Positions 25,382 through 34,726 are shown, numbered from the stretch's first letter. The stretch is 64,000 nucleotides of DNA from Flavobacteriales bacterium (GCA_016124845.1 WGMW01000054.1:1-64000); one strand, 5' to 3'. Program-made: numbers and translations. The notes: generated from the sequence alone by a model not told the origin.

Positions 25382-26620
25382 AGCATAGCCATTAATGATA
25401 ACCGTCTCCACTAAATTACTCCCAAAACTGTAGGGAATATTATTGATGGAATTGATGGGTTTGGTAATGATGAGGTTGGCCTTTTTTCCTTTGGTGATGG
25501 AGCCGAGTTCGTGCTGCAATTCCATGGCAAAGGCACCATTCATGGTCACTGCATTGATGGCTTCTTCGGGCAGCAATTTCATCCGCAGACAGGCCAATGA
25601 AACCACGAATGGAATGTTTCCGCTCGGGGTGCTGCCTGGGTTGTAATCAGTAGCCAGGCAAAGCGGCAGATCGGCCTCGATCAGTTCGCGTGCTGGTGCA
25701 TACGGAATTCCCAAAAAGAACGAGCAGGAGGGAAGCACTGTTGGAATGACATTACTGAGGGCAAGGTCCTTCTTGTCCTGTTCGGTCATTACTTCCAAGT
25801 GATCCACGGAAATGGCTTGGTGCTCAACTCCAACCTGAAGACCGCCAATGGAAGTGAACTGATTGACATGGATCTTCGGTTTCAGTCCGTGTTTCTTGCC
25901 CGCTTCCAGAATGCGCGAAGTCTCTTCAGGCGTGTAGTAATTGGTTTCGCAGAACACATCGATGTAATCGGCCAAACCTTCTTTGGCAATTACGGGCAGC
26001 ATTTCCTCAATGATCTGTCGGATGTATTCCTCACGGTTCTGTTTGTATTCGGCAGGAATGGCATGCGCCCCAAGGAAAGTGGCTTTGATAGTGAGCGGAT
26101 GGTTTTCCTTCAAATGCTTGATGACGCGCAGCATTTTCAACTCGCCTTCCACGGAAAGTCCGTAACCGCTTTTAATTTCCACAGCGCCCGTTCCGAGATG
26201 CATGATCTCGTTCAACCGCATCATACCGCTACGAATGAGTTCGTCTGATGAGGTGTTCGCCAGTTTCTTAGCTGAATTCAGAATACCACCACCAGCCGCT
26301 GCGATCTGTTCATACGTCAAACCTTTTATCCGACCAACGAATTCCTCTTCTCGCGTATCCGCAAAAACCAAATGCGTGTGACTGTCGCACCAAGCGGGAA
26401 GTACCAGTTTTCCAGAAGCATCGATCACTGTTTGGGCTTGATGCATCGAGCCCCTACCATCATTCATCGAACCGTAATCTTCAATGATTCCGTGCTTGAT
26501 CAGCACCCAAGCATTATCGATGCTTGGAAGTTCCCCCATTTCCTTTCCACGAACGGGGTCGCTGGTTTCTTCCCGAACCTGAACAAGCTGCTTGATATTC
26601 TTTATCAGAAGTGCTGACAT
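25352..26620 (-). CDS. hutI: Imidazolonepropionase
   Basis: 422 residues, amidohydrolase superfamily. Metal motif CDSHTHLVFADTREEEF, then EIKSGYGLS, TFLGAHAIP, KIHVNQFTS and CLATDYNPGSTPSGN with the conserved aspartate. It opens the imidazolone ring to give formiminoglutamate, the substrate of the neighbouring FtcD. The last residues VGAYGNTPA come from the inverted repeat at 25309-25381 and are probably not ancestral. hutH and hutU are not in the window. Confidence 0.94.
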   Translation of the reverse strand: MSALLIKNIKQLVQVREETSDPVRGKEMGELPSIDNAWVLIKHGIIEDYGSMNDGRGSMHQAQTVIDASGKLVLPAWCDSHTHLVFADTREEEFVGRIKGLTYEQIAAAGGGILNSAKKLANTSSDELIRSGMMRLNEIMHLGTGAVEIKSGYGLSVEGELKMLRVIKHLKENHPLTIKATFLGAHAIPAEYKQNREEYIRQIIEEMLPVIAKEGLADYIDVFCETNYYTPEETSRILEAGKKHGLKPKIHVNQFTSIGGLQVGVEHQAISVDHLEVMTEQDKKDLALSNVIPTVLPSCSFFLGIPYAPARELIEADLPLCLATDYNPGSTPSGNIPFVVSLACLRMKLLPEEAINAVTMNGAFAMELQHELGSITKGKKANLIITKPINSINNIPYSFGSNLVETVIINGYAVGAYGNTPA

Positions 26621-26626
26621 CTGCGT

Positions 26627-26738
26627 TACGAATTACGAATTGAATGCGAATATGCGAACCTGCTTAAAAGAAAACCAATGGCAGGGGAGAAAGCATTCGT
26701 CATATTCGTACCGCTTGCGGTATTCGTAATTCGTAACC
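26627..26738. repeat. TTCGTAATTCGTA-type interspersed repeat
   Basis: TTACGAATTACGAATTGAATGCG at the left and GTATTCGTAATTCGTAACCT at the right face each other, with CATATTCGTACC inside. The same family lies at 38519-38617 and 49440-49537, each time at a gene boundary. Confidence 0.8.
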
Positions 26739-26948
26739 TCATTTATCATCAAAAACCCGCTTCATGACATCATCTATATCATGCAATTCCATTTCGCCAC
26801 TATCGATCTTCGCAGCGCATTCCATTACAATGTCTTGCTGCCATTGCGGAATTTCATACTCCTGACTTGCTCTTGCATAATCAAGCGTCTTCAGCAATTC
26901 CATGAATTCATCATAGTGCTGGTCGTCAATGTCCACGGTAATTTTCAT
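26739..26948 (-). CDS. Small acidic protein, antitoxin-like
   Basis: 69 residues: MKITVDIDDQHYDEFMELLK, then EIPQWQQDIVMEC and a Glu/Asp-rich tail. A beta strand followed by helices fits short addiction-module antitoxins of Bacteroidota. No RelE-like toxin gene is next to it, so it would be an orphan. Function not established. Confidence 0.55.
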   Translation of the reverse strand: MKITVDIDDQHYDEFMELLKTLDYARASQEYEIPQWQQDIVMECAAKIDSGEMELHDIDDVMKRVFDDK

Positions 26949-27031
26949 GTGTATAAAGTTAGTGAAACGCTTTGGTGAAAAGGTCGGTTTTCGGATGTCA
27001 GTTCCTTAATTTCGAAGCCAACCACAACCGT

Positions 27032-28456
27032 ATGAAAAACCTCGCATTGCATTGGAAGATCATCATTGGCCTTGTGCTCGGTGTGATCTTCGCTTTCGTC
27101 TCCAGCGCACTCGGTTGGAGTGAGTTCACCATCAATTGGATCGATCCTTGGGGGAAGATATTCATCAACCTGCTGAAGCTGATCGCTGTGCCGTTGGTGC
27201 TGTTCTCCATCATCAAAGGAATCTCTGGCCTGCACGACACGGCCAAGCTTGGGCGAATGGGCGCCAAGACGCTGCTATTCTATCTGCTCACCACGGTCTT
27301 TTCTGTTTCCATCGGGTTACTGTTGGTCAACTCGTTCTCACCAGGAAAATTGGTGGATGAGGAACAGCGGACGGACAACCGCATCCGCTACGAACTTTGG
27401 GCGCAGCAGGAACAAGTGGAGGTGAAAGACCAGAAGTGTCTGCTGTGCGATGAGACGAATTCTGCGCGAGTAGAAACCGTCCGTGGTTTGATGTCGGCTG
27501 AAGAACCAGATGCCAGCCTTGCTTCCAAGATGCAATCGGCACACAGAACGAAGGATGACGGCCCGTTGCAGTTTGTAGTAGACATGGTGCCGAGCAACAT
27601 TTTCCTTTCGCTGAACAACAACGGATTGATGCTGCAGGTCATCTTCTTCGCCATCTTCTTCGGAGTTACGCTCATATCCATTCCACGCGATGTAGCGCAA
27701 CCTGTCATCAACTTTGTGGATGGCATGAATGAGGTCTTCCTGAAAATGGTGGACATCGTGATGCAGGCCGCGCCATTCTTCGTGTTTGCGCTGCTGGCGG
27801 GTGTCATTTCCAAAATGGCTGGAGACGACCCGAATGCCGTGATAGAAATTTTCAAAGGTTTGGGTTGGTACAGCCTTACGGTGGTTGTGGGTTTAGCGTT
27901 TATGATCTTCATTTTCTATCCGATGTTGGCCAAACTGATGGTGAAAGGGATGAACTACAAGCGATTCTTCCGTGCCATTTCGCCTGCGCAGTTCTTGGCG
28001 TTCTCAACGAGTTCGAGTGCGGCTACGCTGCCTGTGACCATGGAATGCGTACAGGACAATCTGGGTGTGAGTGAGGAAACGACCAGTTTCGTACTGCCTA
28101 TCGGTGCCACGGTGAATATGGATGGAACCAGCATGTACCAAGCGATCGCTGTGGTGTTCTTGGCGCAGTTCCATTTGGTGAATCTCGACCTCACACAGCA
28201 ATTGACCATTGTTCTCACCGCAACGCTTGCCTCCATCGGTTCGGCTGCCGTGCCAAGTGCAGGGTTGATCATGTTGATCATTGTGCTGGAAAGCGTTGGG
28301 TTGAATCCTGCTTGGATCGCCATCATCTTTCCCGTGGATCGGATTTTGGACATGTGCCGAACGGTAGTGAACGTTACGGGCGATTGTACTGTTGCTACCA
28401 TTGTGGCGGCTTCCGAAGATCAACTCGACCGTGAAGCTTGGACGAAATTAGATTGA
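27032..28456 (+). CDS. Dicarboxylate/amino acid:cation symporter (DAACS, GltP-like)
   Basis: 474 residues from ATG 27032. About eight membrane spans plus re-entrant loops, with FSTSSSAATLPVT (HP1 serine-rich motif), GATVNMDGTSMYQ (TM7 NMDGT motif), PSAGLIML (HP2) and DRILDMCRTVVNVTGD (TM8 substrate-binding Asp and Arg). It imports glutamate, aspartate or C4-dicarboxylates with sodium or protons. Odd feature: residues ~110-175, between TM3 and TM4, hold a long hydrophilic insert with a CLLC pair. Confidence 0.92.
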   Translation: MKNLALHWKIIIGLVLGVIFAFVSSALGWSEFTINWIDPWGKIFINLLKLIAVPLVLFSIIKGISGLHDTAKLGRMGAKTLLFYLLTTVFSVSIGLLLVNSFSPGKLVDEEQRTDNRIRYELWAQQEQVEVKDQKCLLCDETNSARVETVRGLMSAEEPDASLASKMQSAHRTKDDGPLQFVVDMVPSNIFLSLNNNGLMLQVIFFAIFFGVTLISIPRDVAQPVINFVDGMNEVFLKMVDIVMQAAPFFVFALLAGVISKMAGDDPNAVIEIFKGLGWYSLTVVVGLAFMIFIFYPMLAKLMVKGMNYKRFFRAISPAQFLAFSTSSSAATLPVTMECVQDNLGVSEETTSFVLPIGATVNMDGTSMYQAIAVVFLAQFHLVNLDLTQQLTIVLTATLASIGSAAVPSAGLIMLIIVLESVGLNPAWIAIIFPVDRILDMCRTVVNVTGDCTVATIVAASEDQLDREAWTKLD

Positions 28457-28515
28457 GAACAATATAGATGTATCGATTCACGTACCTTTAAATTCTCTAT
28501 AAAGGACAAGCTAAA

Positions 28516-28884
28516 ATGAGCGACAACGGTTCGGATAGTAAAGATGGAAACAAGGTTGAAGAACCCGTTTTCGGCTATTCTGTCTCGCTTACGCCTGCGG
28601 AGGTGCGTCAACGGATACACGACTATTTTGCCACTCAGAAGGCCGTGAAGCGGGCTTGGTTGTTCGGATCTTTTGCACGAGGAGATCAGGACGAGAGCAG
28701 TGATGTGGACATTCTGATCGAGGTGCCGAGAGAACAGATATTCACGCTGTTCGATCTCGCAGAGATACAGCATGTGCTTCAAAATCAACTGAACAGAAAA
28801 GTTGACCTTGCCATGACAGGTGCTCTGAGAGAAGCATTCAAAAAGAACATTGCCAAAGATCTTCAGATCATCTATGAGGGATAA
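28516..28884 (+). CDS. MNT-type nucleotidyltransferase, antitoxin of a MNT/HEPN module
   Basis: 122 residues. The minimal nucleotidyltransferase motif FGSFARGDQDESSDVDILIE (G-S, then D-x-D) is complete; a third acidic residue lies in KVDLAM. Residues 1-30 are an extra polar and linker segment. Known relatives AMPylate and so silence their HEPN partner. The gene overlaps the HEPN gene by 11 bp, the usual arrangement. Confidence 0.88.
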   Translation: MSDNGSDSKDGNKVEEPVFGYSVSLTPAEVRQRIHDYFATQKAVKRAWLFGSFARGDQDESSDVDILIEVPREQIFTLFDLAEIQHVLQNQLNRKVDLAMTGALREAFKKNIAKDLQIIYEG

Positions 28885-29233
28885 ACGCGTTACCGAAGCA
28901 GACAGGGTCAGACATGCCATTGAAGCTATTCGCAAGGTCACAGGCTTCTGTGAAGGAATTGGTCGTGATGAGTTTGAAAGAAATATGGTTGTGCATTCAG
29001 CTTGTCTTTATCAATATACGATCATAGCCGAGGCATTGTCGCATGTTGATTCTGACCGTCTTTCCAAATATGAATACCCGTGGTACAAGGTCAAATCTTT
29101 TCGAAATTTCATTCTTCATGACTACCACTCCATAGCTCTTACAACAGTTTACGATACTACGGTGAATGAACTGCCCATGCTGGAAAAATTGCTCATCGAG
29201 ATCCTTCAAAAGGAATTCTCTGAAAAACCATAA
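28874..29233 (+). CDS. HEPN-domain (HepT-like, DUF86) ribonuclease toxin
   Basis: 119 residues from ATG 28874; the frame from 28850 would overlap the partner by 35 bp. The RNase motif R-x4-H is R77 and H82 in FRNFILHDYHS, the family signature. The protein is all helical. Together with the MNT gene it forms a type VII toxin-antitoxin pair that cleaves RNA or tRNA when unmodified. Confidence 0.88.
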   Translation: MRDKRVTEADRVRHAIEAIRKVTGFCEGIGRDEFERNMVVHSACLYQYTIIAEALSHVDSDRLSKYEYPWYKVKSFRNFILHDYHSIALTTVYDTTVNELPMLEKLLIEILQKEFSEKP

Positions 29234-29239
29234 TAACAT

Positions 29240-29274
29240 GAGACGTTCAAGGTTCTAAACATCTTGAAGGTCTC
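29240..29274 (+). terminator. Stem-loop after the HEPN gene
   Basis: GAGACGTTCAAG and CTTGAAGGTCTC pair with one mismatch across an 11-bp loop. No T run follows. The CTTCAAGGT/ACCTTGAAG core resembles the arms of the element at 339-593, so it may be a repeat used as a terminator. Confidence 0.45.
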
Positions 29275-29326
29275 GACATCAAACAAGAACAATAGTTACT
29301 GTTACAGGAACATCAACCAAAAGACC

Positions 29327-31993
29327 ATGAAAAAACTACTTATCGCATTCGGAGTCATACTCGTACTTCTTGTGGCGGCCATTATTGTGGTGCCAATTGT
29401 ATTGAAAGAACCTATCACCAAAGCGGTGAAAGAGGAGGCGAACGCCAACCTCAACGCCACCATCGATTTCGGTGATGTCAACATTTCTCTGTTGCGCTCT
29501 TTTCCCGATCTGTATGTCGGTATCGGAGAGCTTTCCGTTACAGGCAAGGGCGATTTTGAAGGTCGCACACTCGTATATCTGAAAACATTGGCATTGGATG
29601 TGGATCTGATGAGTGCCTTCAACGGTTCGCCCGTTGTCAACCAGATAACGTTGGCGGATGGTTTGGCGAATGTGATCGTGCTCGAGAACGGCAAAGCCAA
29701 CTACGACATCGTTCCAGAAAGTGAGGATGCTGCGGAGGCGGAAACGACCGAATCATCTTCGGGTGCTTTCAGCGTCAAGCTCAAGGAATTCAAGATAAGC
29801 GGGCTGGAGGTGATGTATACCGATAAGCAAGGCGGAATGACCTTTAGCACGGATGCGCTGAACCTGACCCTCGGTGGCGATTTCTCTGCCGACCAGACCA
29901 ACATGAAAACCAACGTGACGATGGACAATACCAAGCTCGCCATGGGCGGAATCTCCTACCTGAACGGAGTGGAACTGGCCTTGGACGCGGCTGTGGATGC
30001 CGACCTCGCCAATAACAGCTACACGCTGAAGAACAACGAATTCCGCATCAACGGGCTGCATCTTTCTTGGGATGGAACCATCAGCATGCCGAACGAGAAT
30101 GACATCAATCTCGATCTTGCTTATGCTGCGGCCAAAACGGAGTTCAAAGAGGTGCTGTCGCTGGTACCGGCCATCTACGCCAAAGATTTTGCCGATGTGC
30201 AGGCCAGCGGTTCGCTGGAACTGAACGGCATTGTGAAGGGAACTTACAACGACAACACGATCCCCGGTTTCACCACCAATCTGAAAGTGGGCAACGGGCA
30301 GTTCAAATATCCCGATCTACCGAAGAGTGTGGACAACATTGCCATCGACCTGAATGTGATGAATCCGGGTGGCGATGTCGATTTCACGGTCATCGACCTC
30401 AAGCAGTTCAAATTCCAATTGGCGGAGAATCCGTTTGATGTGAGGGCGCTGGTGAAAACCCCTGTTTCGGATCCGAACATCGATGCCTCCTTCAAAGGCA
30501 AGATCGACCTGACCAGTTTGGCCGATGCCATTCCGATGGAGGAGGGCGACAAACTTTCGGGGACCATCATCGCGGATGCGCAGATGAAAGGCAGACAGTC
30601 GGACCTTGACAAAGGCCGCTACGACAAGTTCAATGCCACGGGCGAGTTCATTCTGATGGACATCGTTTATAGCACCGCCTCGGTGGCCGTTCCCGTAGAG
30701 GTGAAGTACGCGCAGTTCAAGTTTGCGCCCAAATTCTTGGAGCTGGCCTCATTGGATGCCAAGGCAGGGAAGTCCGATTTCAAGATGAAAGGAAAGATCA
30801 CCAACTACCTTGGTTATGTGATGAGCGATGGCGTTCTGCAAGGCGATTTCACCTTCAACAGCACGCTGCTTGAAGGCAACGAGTTGGCGGGGCTCAGCAC
30901 TTCGGAAGAGGCTCCTGCCGAAACGGAAGGAACGCCACAGGGCGGTGAGACATCGAACGAGCCGTTCGTCATTCCCAAGAACCTCGACCTTTCGCTCAAT
31001 ACCGACATCAAAAAAGTGGTGTATGACAACATCAACCTGCTCAACACCAAAGGGCAGATCACGGTTCGCCACGGCAAGGCCGATCTGCGCGGACTCACCT
31101 TCAACACGCTTGGCGGCTCGGTGGCCATGAGCGGCTATTACGATAGCAGCAACGAGGCGAAACCAAAACTCAACTACGATCTGGACGTGCAGAACGTGGT
31201 GCTGAAAGAGGCTTACAACACCTTTGGAACGGTGAAGAAGTTGGCGCCCATTGCCGAACATACCGAGGGCAAGGTATCTGTGAAATTCAACGTGATGGGA
31301 GCGATGAAGAGCGGCACCGAGGTCGATTACAATTCGCTTACGGGCGGGGGAAGACTGATGTCGCCAAGCCTGAAGATCACTGGAACGGAAGCACTGGACA
31401 AGATCGCGCAGGTGGTAAAGATCAACGCGTTCAAAAATCCTGAAGTGAAGGATGTGAATCTTAGCTTCAAGTTCCTGAACGGCCGCGTCAATGTTTCGCC
31501 TTTCGATGTGAAGATCGGACCCGTTTCGGCCAACATCTTCGGCAGCCACGGTTTCGATGAGACCATGGATTACGTCATCAGCACCAGCGTGCCAACCAGC
31601 GCGCTCGGCAGTCAGGCCAATGCGGTCATCAACGGACTGGTGGCGCAGGCCAATTCGCTCGGGGCCAAGTTCAGCGCGGGCAACAGCATCGATGTGGACA
31701 TCCTCGTAAAAGGAACTTTCAAGGATCCGAAGATCACGCCTGCCTTCAAAGGCACCAGCGGTGGCGGTACGGGCAATGTGGTGGAAGACCTGAAGCAGCA
31801 GGCACAGGACGAACTGAAAAAGCAGCAGGAGGAATTGGAGCGCAAAGCCAAGGAAGAGGCCGACCGCCTCAAGCGCGAAGCAGAGGAGCGCGCCCGTGCA
31901 GAGGCAGAGCGATTGAAGAAAGAGGCCGAGGACCGCGCCAAGAAGGAGGCGGAGAATGCGCTGAAAGGACTGTTCGGTAAACCAAAAAAGTAA
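29327..31993 (+). CDS. AsmA-family envelope protein
   Basis: 888 residues from ATG 29327. One N-terminal membrane anchor (residues 1-25), then a long periplasmic region of repeating beta strands. AsmA features: LKEPITKAVKEEANANLNAT and LLRSFPDLYVGIGELSVTG at the start, and near the end GGGRLMSPSLKITGTEALDK and FLNGRVNVSPFDVKIG. The last ~65 residues are a charged helix or coiled coil (EEADRLKREAEERARAEA). AsmA-like proteins are bridge-type lipid carriers or regulators of outer membrane assembly. The PorE-like gene follows after a 21-bp repeat. Confidence 0.88.
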   Translation: MKKLLIAFGVILVLLVAAIIVVPIVLKEPITKAVKEEANANLNATIDFGDVNISLLRSFPDLYVGIGELSVTGKGDFEGRTLVYLKTLALDVDLMSAFNGSPVVNQITLADGLANVIVLENGKANYDIVPESEDAAEAETTESSSGAFSVKLKEFKISGLEVMYTDKQGGMTFSTDALNLTLGGDFSADQTNMKTNVTMDNTKLAMGGISYLNGVELALDAAVDADLANNSYTLKNNEFRINGLHLSWDGTISMPNENDINLDLAYAAAKTEFKEVLSLVPAIYAKDFADVQASGSLELNGIVKGTYNDNTIPGFTTNLKVGNGQFKYPDLPKSVDNIAIDLNVMNPGGDVDFTVIDLKQFKFQLAENPFDVRALVKTPVSDPNIDASFKGKIDLTSLADAIPMEEGDKLSGTIIADAQMKGRQSDLDKGRYDKFNATGEFILMDIVYSTASVAVPVEVKYAQFKFAPKFLELASLDAKAGKSDFKMKGKITNYLGYVMSDGVLQGDFTFNSTLLEGNELAGLSTSEEAPAETEGTPQGGETSNEPFVIPKNLDLSLNTDIKKVVYDNINLLNTKGQITVRHGKADLRGLTFNTLGGSVAMSGYYDSSNEAKPKLNYDLDVQNVVLKEAYNTFGTVKKLAPIAEHTEGKVSVKFNVMGAMKSGTEVDYNSLTGGGRLMSPSLKITGTEALDKIAQVVKINAFKNPEVKDVNLSFKFLNGRVNVSPFDVKIGPVSANIFGSHGFDETMDYVISTSVPTSALGSQANAVINGLVAQANSLGAKFSAGNSIDVDILVKGTFKDPKITPAFKGTSGGGTGNVVEDLKQQAQDELKKQQEELERKAKEEADRLKREAEERARAEAERLKKEAEDRAKKEAENALKGLFGKPKK

Positions 31994-32054
31994 AGGTCAA
32001 TAGTCGATGGTCAACGGTCAACGGTCATTGAAGAAAAGAAGCCATCTGCGGACA

Positions 32055-32285
32055 ACAGTAGATGAGCTACTGTCAACAGTAGATGGTTTTCTATCGATAG
32101 TGGAAGGTCGACTGCCAACAGTAGAAGATCTACTGCAAACAGTAAAAGGCTCACTGGCAGCAGTAGAGGACCTACTGCAAACAGTAGAAGACCGACTGTC
32201 ACCAGTAGAAGGTCTACTGCCAACAGTAGAAGACCTACTGCAAACAGATAATGGTCTACTGTCAACAGTAAATGATTCGCGGTTT
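32055..32285. repeat. 21-bp tandem repeat, eleven units, alternating CAGTAG/CTACTG
   Basis: The element ACAGTAGA (with variants) starts at 32055 and recurs every 21 bp exactly, at 32076, 32097, 32118, 32139, 32160, 32181, 32202, 32223, 32244 and 32265. Most units read ACAGTAGAAGACCTACTGCA, so CAGTAG and CTACTG face each other within and between units. A plus-strand frame 32007-32351 reads heptads (TVDELLS, TVEDLLQ, PVEGLLP) like a leucine-rich coiled coil and ends 8 bp before the next gene. Frames on the minus strand are open as well, so coding is doubtful. Confidence 0.92.
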
Positions 32286-32359
32286 GCGGTCGTCCCGCTT
32301 TCTTGCCCCCTTCTGCCAACCGTCAATATAGATATCAGATACCAATTTTGAAGCGAAAG

Positions 32360-34354
32360 ATGCCTGTTCTAAGAATTTCCGTCCTTATACCGTGTCTCTT
32401 GTCTCTGTTCACGCTCCAGGCGCAGAACCCCGATGCCTGCGACATGCCAGGCAATAAAAAGGTTCAGAAACTTTGGGAGGAAGCGCAGAACGAACGCAAA
32501 CCATCGGTGCGCAGAGAGCTATACAACCAGATCATCGAGCAGGAACCCGAGCATTTCGGGGCCATCTTCGCCAAGGCATACGACCAGCTGAGCAGGGCAG
32601 AGAAAGACCCGTTCAGCAAAGGCATCGGCTTCGGCTACAAGCCCATGAAGGAGGTGGCCGACCTCTGTCCCACCTACCACATGTACCCCTACTACTACAT
32701 GGGCCTCATTGAGATGCAGAACAAGAAGTTCAAGGAGGCAGGGGAGAATTTCAAGAAGTTTCTGGAGATGGAATTCGACAACCCCGAATGGTACCCCAAA
32801 GACTATGAGGAGAAATATCTGCAAGCGGAGCAATGGGTGCCGCAATGCGCCTATTACGATTCGCTGTATTCGCACCCCGTGCCGTTCAATCCCACGGTGG
32901 TCAAGGGCATTTCCTCGCGCGATAACGATTACCTCGGCATCATCTCGCCCGATAATGAAGTGGCGCTGTACATCCGAAGGCATTTCGTCAAGCGCAAGAA
33001 CGACCTCACGCCACGCGAGATAGAAGAGTTCATGCGCAGCAAGCGATTACCGAATGGCGAGTTCGATGACGGGACGCCCATGCCCAAACCCTTCAACGTG
33101 ACCGAAAATGTGGGCAGCGCCACCCTCACCATCGACAACAAGCGCATGTTCCTCACCATTTGCGAGGACAATGCCGATGGCTACAAGAACTGCGACATCT
33201 TCTATTCCGACTGGCATTATCACGGTTGGGACGAGCCGATCAACTTGGGAGAGAACATCAACGGCAAGAACTCCTTTGAAGGACAGCCAGCTGTAACGCC
33301 CGATGGTAAAACGCTCTATTTCGTTTCCATCCGCGAGGATTCCATCGGTAGCATCGACAACATGGACCTTTACGTTTCTGAACTACAGGAAGACGGAACG
33401 TGGGGCCCTGCCAAGAATCTCGGCACCACCATCAACACCAAAGGCCACGAGAAATCGCCCTTCATCCACGAGGACAGCCACACGCTCTACTTCAGTTCCG
33501 ATGGCCACAATGGCATCGGAGATTTCGACATCTACTACACCCGCCACGATTCGCTCGGCCATTGGACCAAACCGCAGAACATCGGCTTTCCCATCAATAC
33601 AGAAGGTGCCGATGTCGGCTTCTTTGTGGCCGTAGACGGAAAGACGGCTTTCATCAGCAGCAACGAGCGCGAGGATGGCGTGGGCGGTTGGGACATGTTC
33701 AGCTTTCCGCTTTACAGGGAGGCGCGGCCAGAGAAGGTGCTCTTCCTGAAAGGCCATTTGAAGGACGAGAACAACAAGCGCATCACCGATGCCACCATCA
33801 AATTCAAGAACATGGAGACCAAGGAGGTGCATGAGGTTGATGTCGACACCCTGACGGGCGAGTACGTGGCGGTGATGAATTTCAGCAACGACCTGGTGAT
33901 GACCGTGGAGAAGAAAGGTTCCGCGTTCACATCACGCTACCTTTCCACGGCCGATAGCAGCCTCAACGACATCAAGAAAGTGGATGTGGAAGTGAAGCAG
34001 GTGAAGGTGGGCGAGGCATATAAACTGCACGATATCCACTACGGTTCCGACCGCTACAACCTCGACAAAGAGTCCATCAATCTGCTGGGCGAATTTGCGG
34101 AGTACCTGAAGAAGAATCCGAAGATGAAAGTGGCCATCCACGGCCATACCGATAATGTCGGCTCGCCAGCGGATAACCTCAAACTGTCCGAAAACAGGGC
34201 AAAGGCGGTTTACGATATTCTTGTGAAGAACGGTATCAGCGCATCGCGCCTCTCTTATAAAGGGTTCGGAGAGACCAAGCCTGTGAAATCGAACGATACC
34301 GAGGCTGGCAGGGCAGAGAACAGGCGCACCGAGTTTGTGATCACGTCAAACTGA
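32360..34354 (+). CDS. PorE-like outer membrane-associated protein (TPR, PD40 propeller, regulatory-like, OmpA domains)
   Basis: 664 residues from ATG 32360. Signal peptide ending LQAQ. Residues ~20-160 are TPR-like helices. Residues ~185-450 are a PD40 beta-propeller (TIDNKRMFLTIC, AVTPDGKTLYFVS, FIHEDSHTLYFSSDGHNGIG). Residues ~455-540 are a carboxypeptidase-regulatory-like domain (KGHLKDENNKRITDATI). The C-terminus is an OmpA peptidoglycan-binding domain (IHGHTDNVGSPADN, LSENRAKAVYDIL, NRRTEFVI). This order is that of PorE, a T9SS component, but several paralogues share it. No lipobox is visible, unlike PorE. Confidence 0.82.
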   Translation: MPVLRISVLIPCLLSLFTLQAQNPDACDMPGNKKVQKLWEEAQNERKPSVRRELYNQIIEQEPEHFGAIFAKAYDQLSRAEKDPFSKGIGFGYKPMKEVADLCPTYHMYPYYYMGLIEMQNKKFKEAGENFKKFLEMEFDNPEWYPKDYEEKYLQAEQWVPQCAYYDSLYSHPVPFNPTVVKGISSRDNDYLGIISPDNEVALYIRRHFVKRKNDLTPREIEEFMRSKRLPNGEFDDGTPMPKPFNVTENVGSATLTIDNKRMFLTICEDNADGYKNCDIFYSDWHYHGWDEPINLGENINGKNSFEGQPAVTPDGKTLYFVSIREDSIGSIDNMDLYVSELQEDGTWGPAKNLGTTINTKGHEKSPFIHEDSHTLYFSSDGHNGIGDFDIYYTRHDSLGHWTKPQNIGFPINTEGADVGFFVAVDGKTAFISSNEREDGVGGWDMFSFPLYREARPEKVLFLKGHLKDENNKRITDATIKFKNMETKEVHEVDVDTLTGEYVAVMNFSNDLVMTVEKKGSAFTSRYLSTADSSLNDIKKVDVEVKQVKVGEAYKLHDIHYGSDRYNLDKESINLLGEFAEYLKKNPKMKVAIHGHTDNVGSPADNLKLSENRAKAVYDILVKNGISASRLSYKGFGETKPVKSNDTEAGRAENRRTEFVITSN

Positions 34355-34455
34355 TCCAATGATCAGAACTTTTCCATTTGACTTTGGTTAATGGCATATC
34401 TGATCAATTGTAACTTAATTTGCAGCCCAATAACCGACTCACCCAAATCTATTAG

Positions 34456-34722
34456 ATGGAAGCAGCCGAACTCAAGACCAAACTGAAAGAGCAGATCATC
34501 GAGTATCTGAATTTACTTGATTTTACCCCGGAGGATATTGACGATGATGATCAGTTGTTCGGTCCCAAATTCGACCTGGATTCTATTGACGCGTTGGAGT
34601 TGAGCGTGCTTTTGGAGCGCGAGTACGGCATTAAAATGACCGACCCGCAGGAAGGACGCAAAGTGCTGGTTACTGTGAATACCATGGCCGATTACATCTT
34701 GGCCAAGAAAGCCGAAGCGTAA
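34456..34722 (+). CDS. Acyl carrier protein
   Basis: 88 residues, acidic. The phosphopantetheine serine is S43 in FDLDSIDALELSVLLE. It is followed four bases later by the ketosynthase gene, so the ACP and ketosynthase are co-expressed and probably dedicated to this pathway rather than the general fatty-acid ACP. First gene of the biosynthetic cluster on the plus strand. Confidence 0.93.
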   Translation: MEAAELKTKLKEQIIEYLNLLDFTPEDIDDDDQLFGPKFDLDSIDALELSVLLEREYGIKMTDPQEGRKVLVTVNTMADYILAKKAEA

Positions 34723-34726
34723 GCCA

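Noticed and set aside
32055-32285. Possible CRISPR array
   Set aside because: Units are contiguous at 21 bp with no unique spacers of constant length, and there are no cas genes in the window.
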